Source of the DNA: Ailurus styani
Taxonomy: Eukaryota; Chordata; Mammalia; Carnivora; Ailuridae
Reading direction: 5' to 3'
Assembly (NCBI GenBank): GCA_002007465.1
Contig: LNAC01000001.1
Location: 8,113,936 to 8,177,935, forward strand
DNA length: 64,000 bases
The position numbers and the translations under genes were made by a program. The notes beneath the pieces were generated by a model. It did no database searches. It was not told the origin of the DNA and saw only the letters and a program-made list of their open reading frames with translations. Each line of letters starts with the position of its first letter. The stretch's first letter is position 1. Positions 9,111 to 20,560 of this stretch are shown here, one piece after another.

Positions 9111-11590
9111 TTCCGTATAAAGGGCCCACAGAGCCTCAGGCACATGGGGAGGGCTCCTTCCTTATCAGTTCTCACTGTCCGAGTTGTCGTCTTGGTATTT
9201 CCACGTTGCTAACGCCTCCATTTGACCAAAGAAGCCTACGATTTCATCTAAGATGTGTGTATCCAGCCATAAGTTGCTCGTATTCCCTGTGTGGCTTCGG
9301 ATTTCTAGGTGGACCCCAGTGTTTCCCTTTGTCTTCTTTTTCCTTTTTGTAGTAGGTATTCAAGCTGACTGATTGCAACCCACTTCTAAGAGCCATTAGA
9401 GAAAGTCACTGGGGCCACCAAATCAGGGCTTTCCTCCACTACAATGGCCTTCTGGCTTCTATGGCTAGAAATCCTAAAGAGACATTCCAATAACCATCGT
9501 GGATGGCACCAGTGGACTAGACACACACACACACATGCAAGCATTAACGTAAGGAATACTGATCCAAAAATTAAAACCGAAGAGAAACCACATTGCGGTG
9601 TGTGTGTGGCATTTCCCATTCTGAGCAGCGATGCGCCATCATAAGGTGGCACCCGCCAAGGGCTGGCATGTGGGAGGAGAAACGCAGGGCCATCCCCTGC
9701 TTTACCAAAACTTGTCCCACACCAAAAACCATGGCCACCGCAACAATAATACGCCAAAAGTCACTTTAAGTAAATTAACACAGACTGGCCTCGAAATTTT
9801 TTTTTCTCAGCTGCCAATATGAATTATTTAGTGTTTCTAAAATTAGGGGGCATTTCTAACGCCTGTGGTAATGACCTTCCAGATGAACATCCATCACTGT
9901 TGAAGACATTTGGCCAACTGGGTGCCGTAAGAGTGACCATACGTCACCTAGGCCCAGCTCTCCTGGGGCCTGCTGTGCTGCTTGTTAGACCGAGAAGGGA
10001 AGGCTGCAGTGCGGCCCCTGCTCGACCCGGCCCTCCACAGCCGATGCGTCACCGTCACTGCCCGAGACACGCCACAGACACGCACCACCTTCGCTCTGAG
10101 GCCACGGCCTTGCCAACAGGGCCCTCCTGGTCAAGGCCGGATGTCTATTTTCTGCAGCACATTTGCAGGAGCGAACGTGGAAGGTGATGGAAGAGCTCTG
10201 AACAGGATCCCAGTTTCCTGGTCAGACGGTAGCCGTGTCACTTCAACGTCTGACACTCACCACTAATGCAGCGACTTGAAAACTATGTTATGGTTATGCA
10301 ACATTAATGAATCTTAAAAGGCTTTCGCAATTAAAGGTTTGGGGAATGCTATGATCTCTATGCACCTCTTGAAGACTCACACTGCTCCTTAGCTTTGTAA
10401 AGGCTCTGAGAAGTCCTGTGGTCAAGAAACTTGTTCTACCATTTACTGACTCTGCCTTTTCCCACTTCCGTCACCACCAAATATTTCTCAAAGACTCTCT
10501 TAAGTCCCACAAAGCTACCGCATGCCAACGTTCACACCCAGGGAAATGCTGACCAGGATGGCAGCTTGGGTCCTTCCCAACGCTGAGGCTCTAGAATCTT
10601 TGAAGCACTGTTCTGTGTCTCTTCTGACGGTGTCTTATGATGTCGCTCATCTAAAACGACCTTCTGTTTTGTGGAGATGTCCCTCCTAGATTTACTCAGA
10701 ATTCCTTTGTTCTCAAGGGATGGCACCCTCCCTATAACCACCATGCAAATAAAAGGAATGGATGACGGGACAGGAATACTGGGTTGGGGTAGTCCAAAAT
10801 TAAGCGTGAGCTAAAGAATCAGTATCTTGAGGAATCAATCTGCAACCCAGCTGTGTGGGGGTGAGCGAAAGGGGGCGAAGGGAGGGCCCTTCTCCACTTC
10901 TGTCTGTCTCTCTTCGTACCTCTCCTCCTTTCTCCATGCTCTTCTCCCCATCCATTCCGCCAACCAGCCCCCTGCCTCTCATTCCCCTTTATCTCTCTTG
11001 CTCACTCTCCTCTACAAATGGGCTTTCTCAGCTCGGGCAGCCCTGCTGAGCCAGCCCAACAGAGAGACAGTTTCTTTTTTCTATCATCTATATCAGCCAT
11101 GGGACAGCACCCTGGAGCCCCTGGCTTGGGTCACACGTCCACTACAGGATTCACCACACGTGTCAGGGGGGTGCCTCGTGGCCATGAGTGCAGGACCTCC
11201 CAAGTCACACACTTGCCTTCCGTGGCCGAGTGCCGGCACAGCGCACTGAGCATCACAGACCCGCCAGGCCTGCATGGAGTGGAGAAGGGGTCCCCAAAGG
11301 AAAGAAAGACTGTTTCCACAGAAGAGTAGCGAGGACTCTGGACACACGCAAGCAATAGCCTCCCCTCTCGAAGAGGACACATCCAGCAATGAAGCCCTTG
11401 TGCTGCCATACCACATCCATCCACGTTGGCCTTTATTCAGACTAGATGGCAAGCGTCTAGACTTTGTACGGGATCCTGTCCTTAAGATGCTAGAGACATC
11501 CATTGGCTTCCTCCCACAGATGGGACCCTCTCGTGTAAAAAGGGGAAGTGGGGCCGTGGTGCTGATTAACTAGGGCACCCAGATCAGCAG
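9111..11590. other. Long stretch without gene or clear repeat
   Basis: Mostly unique sequence. It contains a 15-base (AC)n at 9521-9535, an A/T-rich piece near 9800-9860, an A/T-rich piece near 10265-10340 with 'GGTTATGCAACATTAATGAA', and a pyrimidine-rich tract near 10885-11015. The open frames of 100-140 residues near 10827-11503 overlap on both strands and lack domains. I see no exon signal. Confidence 0.5.
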
Positions 11591-11599
11591 CCACTGGTC

Positions 11600-12050
11600 T
11601 TAGCTAATGGGGCCTTCTCGGGACGCTTCCATCGGCGAGTGTTTCTGTCATGGAACAAGGAGGATTTATGATCAAATTAGCCATTCAGTGACACGGCACG
11701 GGACCCTGGAAATCACCAAGGTTGTTTGTGTCAGTGCAGAAGATGGTTCAATACTCAATTATTGCTTTTCCTGGTGATTTGTCCACACCATGCCCAAACA
11801 GCTAGTTTAAAAGTGAAAAATCAGGTTCATCAAGCAAAAACGCCATCTCCCACGTGCCAGTCTACAATGATCAAGGGTTTTCAAGCAGCCCCTGGCCGCC
11901 TGGGCCCGTGGTATGAGGAGCTACCAAGCTTGTAGAGAAAAGATGAGGCTATTCAGGTGGAAAAGTCTGGACCACCATTAACGTGGTGAATGAGGGGAAA
12001 AGAGATTACTCTTGCTTAATCTCTCATTATTCCTAGGAAATGGACTCAGT
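11600..12050. promoter_or_regulatory. Weak CNE candidate
   Basis: Repeat-free, with A/T-rich islands ('GGATTTATGATCAAATTAGC' near 11651, 'CTCAATTATTGCTTTTCCTG' near 11753, 'TTGCTTAATCTCTCATTATT' near 12013). The look is CNE-like, but motif density is lower than in the blocks at 19.6 and 27.4 kb. Confidence 0.35.
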
Positions 12051-12204
12051 GCACATCAGCCTGGTAGGTCATTTGCCTCCCAACGGGCTTGGAAACCTTG
12101 CCAAGAGTGGAGTTATTAGCACAGCCAGGTGTGGCCAGAGCCCAGGGATGCACAAGGCCCGCCAGCCCTGCGCAGACCCACTGTGCGTGCCGAGGGGGCC
12201 GGAT

Positions 12205-12305
12205 GTTTGTAACATGACACCTGCTGGGCCAGGGCACAGGGGAGAAGTGGCATTTGGGCTGAGACTTGAAGGTTTCTGAGAATTATCCGGGAGCTGGGCT
12301 CAGAG
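12205..12305 (-). repeat. Possible L2 LINE fragment
   Basis: 'GAGAAGTGGCATTTGGGCTG', 'AGACTTGAAGG' and 'CCGGGAGCTGG' resemble the reversed L2 block 'GGTGACATTTGAGCTGAGAC'. Short and diverged. Confidence 0.4.
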
Positions 12306-12657
12306 GAGAGAGGGGTGGTAAGGGTGAGCCTGCGGGAACCTGACCATCAGTCCGGAGTCGGAAGGACGGGAGCGTAGACTGCCCCCCATGCAGGGCCTGG
12401 GCCGGGGAAGGTCTCATCCTGGCCACCAACAAGGGAGCAGACAGTGCGGGGCCCGTTGCAACGGTGACGACTGTGGCAAAGATGGAGCTCCCTCCCAGCC
12501 CTCAACCTACCCCTTTCTCCAATCCCCAGCTCCTCCAATTCTGTGCCACCTTAGAAGTGGGTTGGGCCTCTTTGGATTCGTGCCCAGCTCGAGGGGGAGG
12601 GGAGACCCCGGGCTGGCACTGAATGCGGCCAGTCCACGGTCATGCCCATCTTAATGC

Positions 12658-12684
12658 AAAAAAAAAAAAAANGCAAGCCCACTT

Positions 12685-12716
<32 letters not shown>
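12658..12716. repeat. Paired poly-A tracts with one ambiguous base
   Basis: A tract of about 14 A, one N at 12672, 17 unique bases (GCAAGCCCACTTTATTA-like), then about 27 A. No SINE or L1 body adjoins either tract. The N probably reflects homopolymer uncertainty. Confidence 0.85.
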
Positions 12717-12717
<1 letters not shown>

Positions 12718-13190
12718 AATGATCTGTACTCCAAGTTGGTGAGGTCGGACCCCATAGTTACAGTTTCAAAAACCAGGCGCACAGCAAGACCTTCTGTCCT
12801 TTTGAGCTGGATGAGACAACCCATCTGACTAGACTGAACTAATACATATTTCAGCCCCCACCTCTTTGGTACATAACGTTTCCATTGGTGTGTGATCCCT
12901 TACCTCCAGGAGACATGGGGGGGGGGGGGCGGCGTCACGGATTTAGGAATCATTGTTTGGAATTGTCCCCGTCCCCTCATCCTCTCTAAACTCAGGTCTG
13001 CTTCCCTGGTTCTCTGCATGTGGGAGAACTCCAGGCCAGAAGCCACTCTTTTTGGGCCCGGGGGTGGTGCTCGGGATGGCAGGGGCGACCACACATACTC
13101 GTACCTGCCCTCACACTTAGCTCACGTCTTGCTCCCTCACCTGCCTCCCCTACCGCCCGGGGAGCCTCTCAGGGGCGGGAACTCGGACAG
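12717..13190. other. No recognisable gene or repeat
   Basis: Unique sequence containing a 13-base G run at 12917-12929. Low-complexity runs rather than codon structure drive the open frames across it. Confidence 0.5.
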
Positions 13191-13191
13191 A

Positions 13192-13235
13192 GGACATTGT
13201 ATTCAGTAGGTGCTCAAAAAATACCTTTAGGACAT
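13192..13235 (+). repeat. L2/MIR 3' terminal fragment
   Basis: 'TGTATTCAGTAGGTGCTCAA' followed by AAAATACC is the standard terminal word of L2 and MIR. Too short to assign to one family. Confidence 0.45.
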
Positions 13236-13258
13236 AAACAAACTGCTAAGTGCTCCTC

Positions 13259-13488
13259 AAAAGTAGAGGCAGAGGGGCGCCTGGGTGGCTCAGCCGGTTA
13301 AGCGTCTGACTCTTGATTTCAGCTCAGGTCATGATCTCAGGGTCATAAGATCGAGCCCCATGTCGGGCTCCCCGCTCTGCAGACTCTGCTTGAGATTCTC
13401 TCCCTCGCCCTCTCCCTCTGCCCCTCCTGCTCTCGCTCTCTCTCAAATAAATAAATAAATCTTAAAAAAAAAAAAAGTGGAGGCCGAG
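13259..13488 (+). mobile_element. CAN-SINE with 16-bp target duplications
   Basis: The body at 13275-13472 starts 'GGGCGCCTGGGTGGCTCAGC' and has the 'GGTTAAGCGTCTGACTCTTG' head, a CT-rich middle and an (AAAT)nCTT poly-A tail. Target duplications of 16 bases at 13259-13274 and 13473-13488 differ at two positions. The head matches the broadly carnivore subfamily, not the 'AAAGCCTCTGCC' type, and the duplication mismatches also fit greater age. Confidence 0.97.
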
Positions 13489-13849
13489 TTAGAAGGTTGT
13501 TTGGGCTTCACTCTTTACGTAGCCGACATACCCACGTGGGCCTCGTTGCATAATGGCATTGAACCCCTGCTGCAGGACGATGGCTTCCAATGCCCGGCTT
13601 TCCGGTGAGACCTGGGCAGCATGATTTTATTTCCCTTCTTGCTAGAAAGATGCCACAGGACTTAGAAACTGCCTCTGGCTTTGCAGTCTGGTGTCTGTGG
13701 GGCAACAGCTCTTCCCTGCGAGGCAGCCAGGGAGAGTTGGTTAGAAATCACCATCAAGGTCAATGTTGGTCATGGGGGAAACCACCTTGTCCCTCCACCA
13801 AAATGGTGCCGTTGCTCACGACAGCCATAGAGAGAACCTAATTTTAGAA

Positions 13850-13995
13850 AACAGATCTTCTAAAGCCATTAATTAGAGCAGTATGCACTGTAATTACCCA
13901 GGTCAGGATTTTCACAACTCAGGCCTAACTCACTATATTATTAATTAGCAGAGAGTTAGGATGTTATATTTTAGATATTTAAGAGAGGCCTGCTG
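13850..13995. promoter_or_regulatory. Candidate CNE, homeodomain-site rich
   Basis: A/T-rich with three TAAT-type clusters: 'GCCATTAATTAGAGCAG' near 13865, 'CACTGTAATTACCC' near 13887 and 'TATATTATTAATTAGCAGAG' near 13934. Repeat-free. Function and conservation are inferred. Confidence 0.45.
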
Positions 13996-14434
13996 TGTGA
14001 GAAGCTCGAGGCTGTTACCCCATGTTCTAGCACTCAGGCGGTGAAAGGGGGTGTCCCCGTGTCAACTGTTGGCACTTGTTTTCACGCCTCCCACCCAATC
14101 ACACTTTAATTGAAAACTTCCCTAAGAAGTGGAGCTGGGATGTCACTGAAGAGAGGTTTCCAGAGGCACTGGGGGTATGACTGCGACTGTGTAGACACGG
14201 GGTTCAGAGACGGGGCTGGCTACCAAGGGCTCCCCAAGGGGCTTCTCCTGGGCAGAACAGGCCTAGGCAGGCAGGAAGGTGCCAAGTACATGCTGGAAGG
14301 CACAAATAACAAGTTCGGGAAGATTTGCAAAAGGCAAGGTCATTCTGAAACCTTGACCCAGAATGAACGAAGCGGATGTTTCCACGAGGATCCGGCAGAC
14401 GTAGGAAGAAACTGCAGTCCTTTGGTTAATTCCT
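13996..14434. other. No recognisable gene or repeat
   Basis: Unique sequence. A 163-residue frame spanning 14110-14601 runs into the L2 element and shows no domain. Confidence 0.5.
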
Positions 14435-14885
14435 CAATTGTACCATCACCCTTCCTGTCTCAGGGCATCCCCAAATTCTGTTCCTTGTCCCTGGAATGCT
14501 TTTCCTCTGGGTCCACACCCTCTTCATCAGCTCACCCCTTGTTGGCTGCTTCTCCTTCAGATCCCATCTCAAAGGTCACCTCCTCAAGGAAGCCTGCCTA
14601 GATGCATCCACCACCCTGGCAAGTCAGGCTCCCGACCCACTCCCATGGGACCTTTCCTCCTGGCCCTCATGATTAGATGCAAAATGTATTTAGTTACGTG
14701 ACTTTTTTTTTTAATCAATGGCTGCCTCCCCCGTGGAACGCGAGCTTCCCCGCATCCCACCAGGGGTGAAACCACTCCATTTCCGCTCCTCGCTGTGCCC
14801 CAGGGCCCAGCACATGCCTCACCCACAGCAGAGTGACCACGCGAGTGATTCACACACTCAATATTTGCTGAATATTTGTCTGAAT
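14435..14885 (+). repeat. L2 LINE 3' region
   Basis: Clear L2 order: 'GTTCCTTGTCCCTGGAATGC', 'TTCCTCTGGGTCCACACCCT', 'TCAGATCCCATCTCAAAGGT', 'CACCTCCTCAAGGAAGCCTG', a T-rich spacer, then 'CCCCAGGGCCCAGCACATGC' and a terminal 'CTCAATATTTGCTGAATATT'. It is 3' anchored and old. The frames inside it are fragments of the ancient LINE. Confidence 0.87.
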
Positions 14886-15237
14886 ACACCAGACAAACGG
14901 AGAGATGGGCTTAGCCACACTAGGCTGGGGGGCTGGTTTCGTTGCGACCAATGACCTCTCTTGCTTTGGGATGCACTTTACAATTCCCTGCCGTTTCATA
15001 AAGTAGCTGCGCCTTCTCAGTGGCGGAGTGTGCATGAGCCAAAGATGAGCTAGAGAGAGGCCTGTGGGGAGACGAGGGGAAAATGCTAGGCCCCGATTCC
15101 CCATCCCGAGCAAGCACAGTCCCAACCAAAGGCAGCTTCTGTCAAAGAAGGGGTTGGGGCTTCAACACGGCCCCACCTGGGGATTCTCATGCCCGTTCAC
15201 AGTCTAGTAACCAGATCTTACCGAGCAGACTGCCCGC
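14886..15237. other. No recognisable gene or repeat
   Basis: Unique sequence between two oppositely oriented L2 fragments. Nothing identifiable beyond short chance frames. Confidence 0.5.
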
Positions 15238-15440
15238 TGGCAGCATGGAAGACGGCAATGAGCCAGACCGAGAGCCTGGCCCTCACCGAGCACGCATCAC
15301 AGTGAGGAGAGAGAGCTGAGCAATAAGTAAGTAGGGAGAACACAGAGGATGCCAGGTGGTGACAGCATCCTGGAGAAGAGTAAAGAAAGATGGGAGGCAG
15401 GGAGGGCTGCCACTGTGAGCAGGGGTCAGGAAGTCCTCCG
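15238..15440 (-). repeat. L2 LINE 3' region, reversed
   Basis: It follows the reversed L2 3' end: 'GAAGACGGCAATGAGCCAGA', 'GCCTGGCCCTCACCGAGCA', 'GAGCAATAAGTAAGTAGGGA', 'GGTGACAGCATCCTGGAGAA' and 'AGGGGTCAGGAAGTCCTC'. Diverged. Confidence 0.65.
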
Positions 15441-16795
15441 GATAAATTGACAATTGATGAAACGGTCCAGGCGGTGGCAACAGAAGATCCAAGGGTAGTG
15501 GCTTCTTCCTCACCCTGTGGCATTTAAAGAACAGAGAGTACCCAAGATCCTTCTGGAATATTCATGGCATGTGTTTCCAGCTGGTACATTCGGCGAGGCC
15601 AAGGGAATTTGGAGGACCGGCATGCCCAGAGCTGACCTGCCGTGGCAGCTTCAGGGCGTTGTGGCTGGATGCCCGATGGGGCCTTTAGAAGGTGAGTGGG
15701 GGAGGAACTGGGAGCCACTCTGACCCAGTGCCTGCTTCCAGAACCTTCCCCGGATGCATCACTCAGGAAATCTCAGAGGATGCTTCCGAACCAAACAAGC
15801 ACATTGCTAAAAAGATCTCTTACCACAGGGGAAAGATGAACAGCAAATATTTTTTAAACATCCAGAACTACAAATGGATGACATCAGTCCAAACGAACCA
15901 GCTGGAGGCAGCACCAGCACCTATGGGACGGCTGACTCACTCTCCGAACCTCCCTCCTGCCTCCATCCGTCAGCCTTCCGGCTTTTCAAGCTTCCTAACT
16001 GGGAGCCAAGCGAGGAGCCATTTCTCCGTGGAACGGGACAATCGGAGCCTTCCTGTCTCGTCCTGCTCCTAACGCATCACATCAGCAGGGCCTCCCATCA
16101 GAAACGACCTCTTCTACCGTGTTTTCGCAGTCTGTGAATGTTAAACTCACCGAGCTGATATTTGAAGAAGGCTCCCTGCACCAGTCCTGATTTTAGCTTG
16201 AGGCTAAGGGGTTCCCCTAGCCTGGAGCCTGAGGTCTCCCCTGCCCCTCCCCTCTCAGGTGTGGTGACCTGCTTTCCGGCCAGGAAGCAGAAGGACACAT
16301 AATGCAGCATGTTCTGTTTCACAGAATCGGGACCTCCCATGGTCCCTGGGCTCCCCTTTCTGGCCCCAGGGCCTTGTCAGACACCTGCAAGCTAAGGGTC
16401 GTAGACATACCACAGGAAGGCCGAGGCCACGCGTCTCACTCACTCGTGCTCTAGCCTCACACTCAGGGCCTCGCCCACCAGACTTGCCCTTGCCTGGCTC
16501 CCTGCCCCCACGCACTGGCCACTTTGTCCCTGGAGCTCTTCTTGACTCATGTACTATGATAGCCTTCCCAGGCCGTGTGTCCGGCCTGAGTGCCCAAGCT
16601 CTGCCCAGAACGTGGACAGCCCTGCCTAGCTGTCACTGAGATCCATCCAAAGCTTCACGTACAAAAGCACTGTCCCCGGTGTTCTCATTCACATCCTCTC
16701 CCTGCTCATGAACTTCCGTGGCGGCCCCGTCTGCCTTCCTGCTCTCCTGATGCCTTTCCATCCTCCTCACTAGACACAGCTGTTGCCAAGGGGTA
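15441..16795. other. No gene recognised; possible L2 remnant
   Basis: Unique sequence. Between about 16660 and 16790, 'CATCCTCTCCCTGCTCATGA' followed by 'ACTTCCGTGGCGGCCCC' faintly recalls an L2 block. No exon, no CpG cluster and no clear regulatory motif array. Confidence 0.4.
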
Positions 16796-16814
16796 AAAAA
16801 AAAAAAAAAAAAAG
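16796..16814. repeat. Poly-A tract
   Basis: About 18 consecutive A. The sequence upstream is not a recognisable SINE or L1, and no flanking duplication is visible. Confidence 0.9.
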
Positions 16815-17695
16815 TAAAAACTACCACAGCAAAACCCCAAACTCCAAAGCGACATATTATTTATGCTTCTTTTTAATATTTTTACCTTTTAAAAAATTAA
16901 AGGTTCACACATTCCTTTCCTTTTCCATGGGCTTTCTGGGACATTGTAACACAAAGTCTTGTACCCTACAAAGCACATGTTTCTATTAAATCATATTGAG
17001 GGAAAGAACATTTACAAGAGGTCCTAAGTCCTTCACATTGTTCATTGGTTTAACATAATTTTGCCAAGTTACAATCTTTTAGAAAAAAGACATTTGATGC
17101 CTACAGAAGCCAGAGAGCCACAACAATTAGCAATATTCAGGCTTGTCCAGAGCATCCCAGCCTCCCAAACTCTGGCTCCAGATTACCATCCTGGTCTTGC
17201 GGTACCTGGAGCCCGGGTCATAAGCAAGAGTGACGGCGGTGGAAAGTATGGGTAAACCTCAAATTATGTCAAAGTGTCTCTGATTCACACTCTTCCCAGC
17301 GTTAAGATGCCTTCTTTATTTAAACCAGGAGCTGGCTAATAAAGGCTGAGATGATTATGACCAAGAAGAGGACAATTCTGAAGACAACAACAATACAGGC
17401 GCTAATCCGCAGAGAGGGGAGGAGATGGTGACACACCTACGTGGGTGAAGGGCAGAAGGTGAACCTCAAGGCACAGTTCGCTGGGCATCACTCCTCGGCC
17501 CAGGCGATGGGCTGGCTACGCCGGGTGCAAGAAGCATCAAAGTGACGATGCCGATAGGCAGCGTGCGGTTCAACCTACTGGCCCAGTTCTGCGGCCCAGC
17601 TCCTCGGAAGCAGGAACCCGATGGACGGCAGAGACGTTCCCCTTTCCCACCACTGAGGATGACGGGGAAAAGGACTCGAATGCACACATGGACAT
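16815..17695. other. No recognisable gene or repeat
   Basis: A/T-rich to about 17080 ('TATTATTTATGCTTCTTTTT', 'GTTTAACATAATTTTGCC'), then mixed. It might include a CNE, but motif clustering is modest. Confidence 0.4.
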
Positions 17696-17699
17696 CTGA

Positions 17700-17872
17700 T
17701 CCGAAGCTCTGCCCTTTCCAAAGAGCCTCACTTAACAACCTCTCCTGCCATCCGCAGGTCACGTTATTGTCACCAATCCCCAAGAGGTGAAGGGATTTGG
17801 CTGCAGTTACACAACTCGTAGGAGGGCTGGGACTCAAACTCCAAATCCCGGGTTCCTTTTGCTGTGCAGCAT
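17700..17872 (-). repeat. MIR SINE
   Basis: Reversed MIR blocks: 'CCAATCCCCAAGAGGTGAAG', 'GATTTGGCTGCAGTTACACA', 'ACTCGTAGGAGGGCTGGGAC' and 'TCAAACTCCAAATCCCGGGT'. Confidence 0.75.
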
Positions 17873-18384
17873 AGAAATAGGCTGCCTTTAAGATTGGGTT
17901 ATTCTTGCTATTTGATGAATGTATTTTACAGAATGAGGATCAGATTGACTCTGTTCAAGCGGTGGGAATAATGACAGAGTCATCTGATGGCCATTTGCAA
18001 AGCAGCTGGAGGCCCACCTGCTCCTGGCAGCCGGTTAGGGATGAGTGCCCAGGAAAATCGGAGAGCAGGGACCAGAATTCCAAGAAGCAAAGCGGAGCCA
18101 GTGAAGTCTGGTGAGAGGACAGGCTTGCTGGAGTCAACAGCTTCAGCGGCGACCCATGCACATGTTTGCTCGGGGAAGTGAATGGAAAACTCTGTATTCG
18201 GAGGCCTCCCTGGGTGAGCTGAGAACCCCTCATCTAGAAACTGGAACAATGGATGTGATCGGGACAAAGGCGCTGGGAAGCACGTGGTGCAGTAGTGGCC
18301 CAAAGGGTGAGGGTTGGGAAGAGATGACATCCCTAGGACCACAAGTACTACCACCACCACCTACGTTAAAGAAAAAAAAAAGAC
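17873..18384. other. No recognisable gene or repeat
   Basis: Unique sequence with overlapping frames of 64-126 residues on both strands, none with a domain. It ends in a 10-A tract near 18370. Confidence 0.5.
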
Positions 18385-18394
18385 TAATACTTAA

Positions 18395-18530
18395 ATCCAC
18401 AAGGTGTGTGCTATGGTTATGCCCATTTTACAGATGAGGAAAAACCTGCCTGAGGTCCCAAAGCTGAGACCTAGAGGAGCCAGGATGGAAATCCATACAG
18501 TTTGGCTCCAAGGATCCAGCCTTACCTCCA
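18395..18530 (-). repeat. MIR SINE, 5' half
   Basis: 'TGCCCATTTTACAGATGAGG' then 'AAAAACCTGCCTGAGGTCCC', 'AAAGCTGAGACC' and 'AGCCAGGATGGAAATCCATA' is a reversed MIR core. Confidence 0.75.
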
Positions 18531-18935
18531 CTGCAAGCCCAAGTCCAAGTCTGACCCAGGAAATGGCTGAGGACATAGAGAGCATGGACAGTCTCCACAG
18601 TCTCTCTGTTCCTAATGACCCCACATCCCCAATCTTGGAGCCTTGAGCCCAACCCTCCCTGAGATGGCCTGGCACCATTTCTGTCAGCAGCACAGGGCTT
18701 CCAGCGAAGAATCCGTGGCCTTCCCCACCCAGCAGGCGCGAGAAGGACTCCCCCCACCCCCACCACTGGAGTGCTGTCAGCCCTGACCTAGCCTCCTCCG
18801 ATCTCGCTGCCAGACAGAGCACCCCTTCTTCCTGTCTCTCCCCTCCGGGCTCCCCGGCCAGCAACCCCAGGTCACGTCATCCATCTCGAGGTACAGACCC
18901 CTCGGCCGAGCATGTCCCACGGAGCAGAGCACAGC
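18531..18935. other. No recognisable gene or repeat
   Basis: GC-rich unique sequence. A 157-residue reverse frame (18391-18864) starts in this stretch and runs into a MIR, so it is not credible as coding. Confidence 0.5.
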
Positions 18936-18939
18936 TTGC

Positions 18940-19130
18940 CTGTAGCGCCTGACCCCACATGTTATTCTTTGCCTTTATCTTGTTAGCATAATGTGCGGCT
19001 TCATTAACCAGCCAGATGAATCATTTAGTAACTGGAGCTAATGAATTTAATTTTCCCCTTTCTATTTTTTATAATAAAACAAAGTCATAATTCGCCAATA
19101 GGTCAAGGAAGCCTCCAAGTTGCTGTTCTG
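18940..19130. promoter_or_regulatory. Candidate CNE (block 1 of the 19-20.6 kb cluster)
   Basis: Repeat-free and A/T-rich: 'TTTGCCTTTATCTTGTTAGC', 'CTTCATTAACCAGCCAGATG', 'GGAGCTAATGAATTTAATTT' and 'TTTTTTATAATAAAACAAAG'. It contains the 13-mer CCAGCCAGATGAA at 19008-19020, which recurs at 20018-20030 in the next block. Confidence 0.55.
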
Positions 19131-19406
19131 AGTCAGGGTTAGGCCAAGAGCACAAAATGGCCGTGATGTTGGAAAGCCTCATTCGGGTCCCGCCGCGGTT
19201 CCTGCAGTCTCTCAGGCCCTGGACCCAGCTGGATCGGTTTCCCAGCTCTACAGAGAAGGAAACCAAAGGCCCGAACGAAAATTCGTTTTGCTTTTTACTA
19301 ATGAGATATTCCCGCGATGGTAGCATTCGCGATAGGTGGGTGCGAAGAACTGGAGTGGCCCAGGGACACCTCCCCTCAGCCGAGTGACCTGGACAGATAA
19401 GGCAGA

Positions 19407-19419
19407 CCCCCCCCCCCCC
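19407..19419. repeat. Poly-C run
   Basis: Thirteen consecutive C, a plain homopolymer. Confidence 0.95.
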
Positions 19420-19589
19420 GCTCCCCACTCTGACTCAACGCCATGAGCTGGAGCGATGACCCAGTCCTCGAAACAGCAACCCCGGAAGGAAGTCTCATTA
19501 GAAAAGCTCCCCCCGCTGAACCGCACAGCTGAAATGCACCCGTTGAAGGTTCCTTGTAACTTGACTACCTGGAGCCTCGTCCCTGATTA

Positions 19590-20560
19590 ACAGCCTGGCT
19601 GCAAACTAAAATGCAGTTAATTTATTGTAAGTTTTATTAGGCATATAAAAGGGAAGCAGGAATGAGTAGCCTTTCGTTGCTCGAGATACATTTCATCCGT
19701 GACTCGGAGCAGATTCCTCATAGATTAAGCTTGTTAATTTCCCTACCGCCAACATTCTTCCCAGCATTGCTGGAGCGAAAGGTCCAGGCTCTTGTCTGAA
19801 ATGGACGGGATGGAAAGGGCTAGGCCCCCTCCCGGACAACAGTTACATTAACCACTTTGTCCTTTTAATTCATCTAATTACATGCAAGGAGAAAGCTGCT
19901 GCTAAGCTCGGCTCCTCCTCGCCAGCGCGCGAGGCTGCTGGGCCATTGCTTGGGGCTTTTTGTTGTCTTATTAGGGGTGCTTTTGTTCAGAGAGATGGTT
20001 AAAGCCATTTTCAGCAGCCAGCCAGATGAAGCAGTTTCAATAAGGATACAATGTACTTGTTTAAATTACCTTTCAAAATGCTCAAAACCATTAAGGGGGA
20101 GGCGCTGCAAATAAAGTTGGATTTTTGTTATAATGTTTTACCCTAATAACAGCTTTTATTTTATTATAATCCATTAGTTGACAATATTATTCTATAGATT
20201 ATTAGGCAGCAATTTTGTTATTTTATCACACTTTCGGCACTCACTCACCGGGCCAGGATCCACAAATCTCAGTATAATATGCTTTCAATTTTGTTAAAAC
20301 CTCTATTTAACTGGTTTGGCTGCGGAACATCTTGGCAAATGTGTTTTTAATTTCGTTCTAATTAACTTGACAGTTGACAGAACTCAGCAGTGGCGTGATA
20401 GTGTCCCCTTTTTCCAGGGTCCCTGCAGCTCCATTCCTGGGGTCCGTTTTTCTCTCTCTCCGATCCTAACAAGCGAGATGTCAGAGGTAACACCAAGAAA
20501 AGGGTCTTTCATCTCTGTCAAAAGTACATGTAATTTTTAAAAAACCAATTAAAAAATCTG
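19590..20560. promoter_or_regulatory. Candidate CNE cluster, strong
   Basis: Nearly 1 kb without recognisable repeats and rich in TAAT cores, SOX-like CTTTGT ('AACCACTTTGTCCTTTTAAT' near 19851) and a GC-rich core with CpGs near 19916-19932. The 8-mer TTATTAGG occurs at 19634-19641, 19968-19975 and 20199-20206, and reversed at 20142-20149. The 13-mer at 20018-20030 matches 19008-19020. No coding frame spans it. The pattern is that of enhancers around developmental transcription-factor genes. Which gene it would serve cannot be read from the window. Confidence 0.65.
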
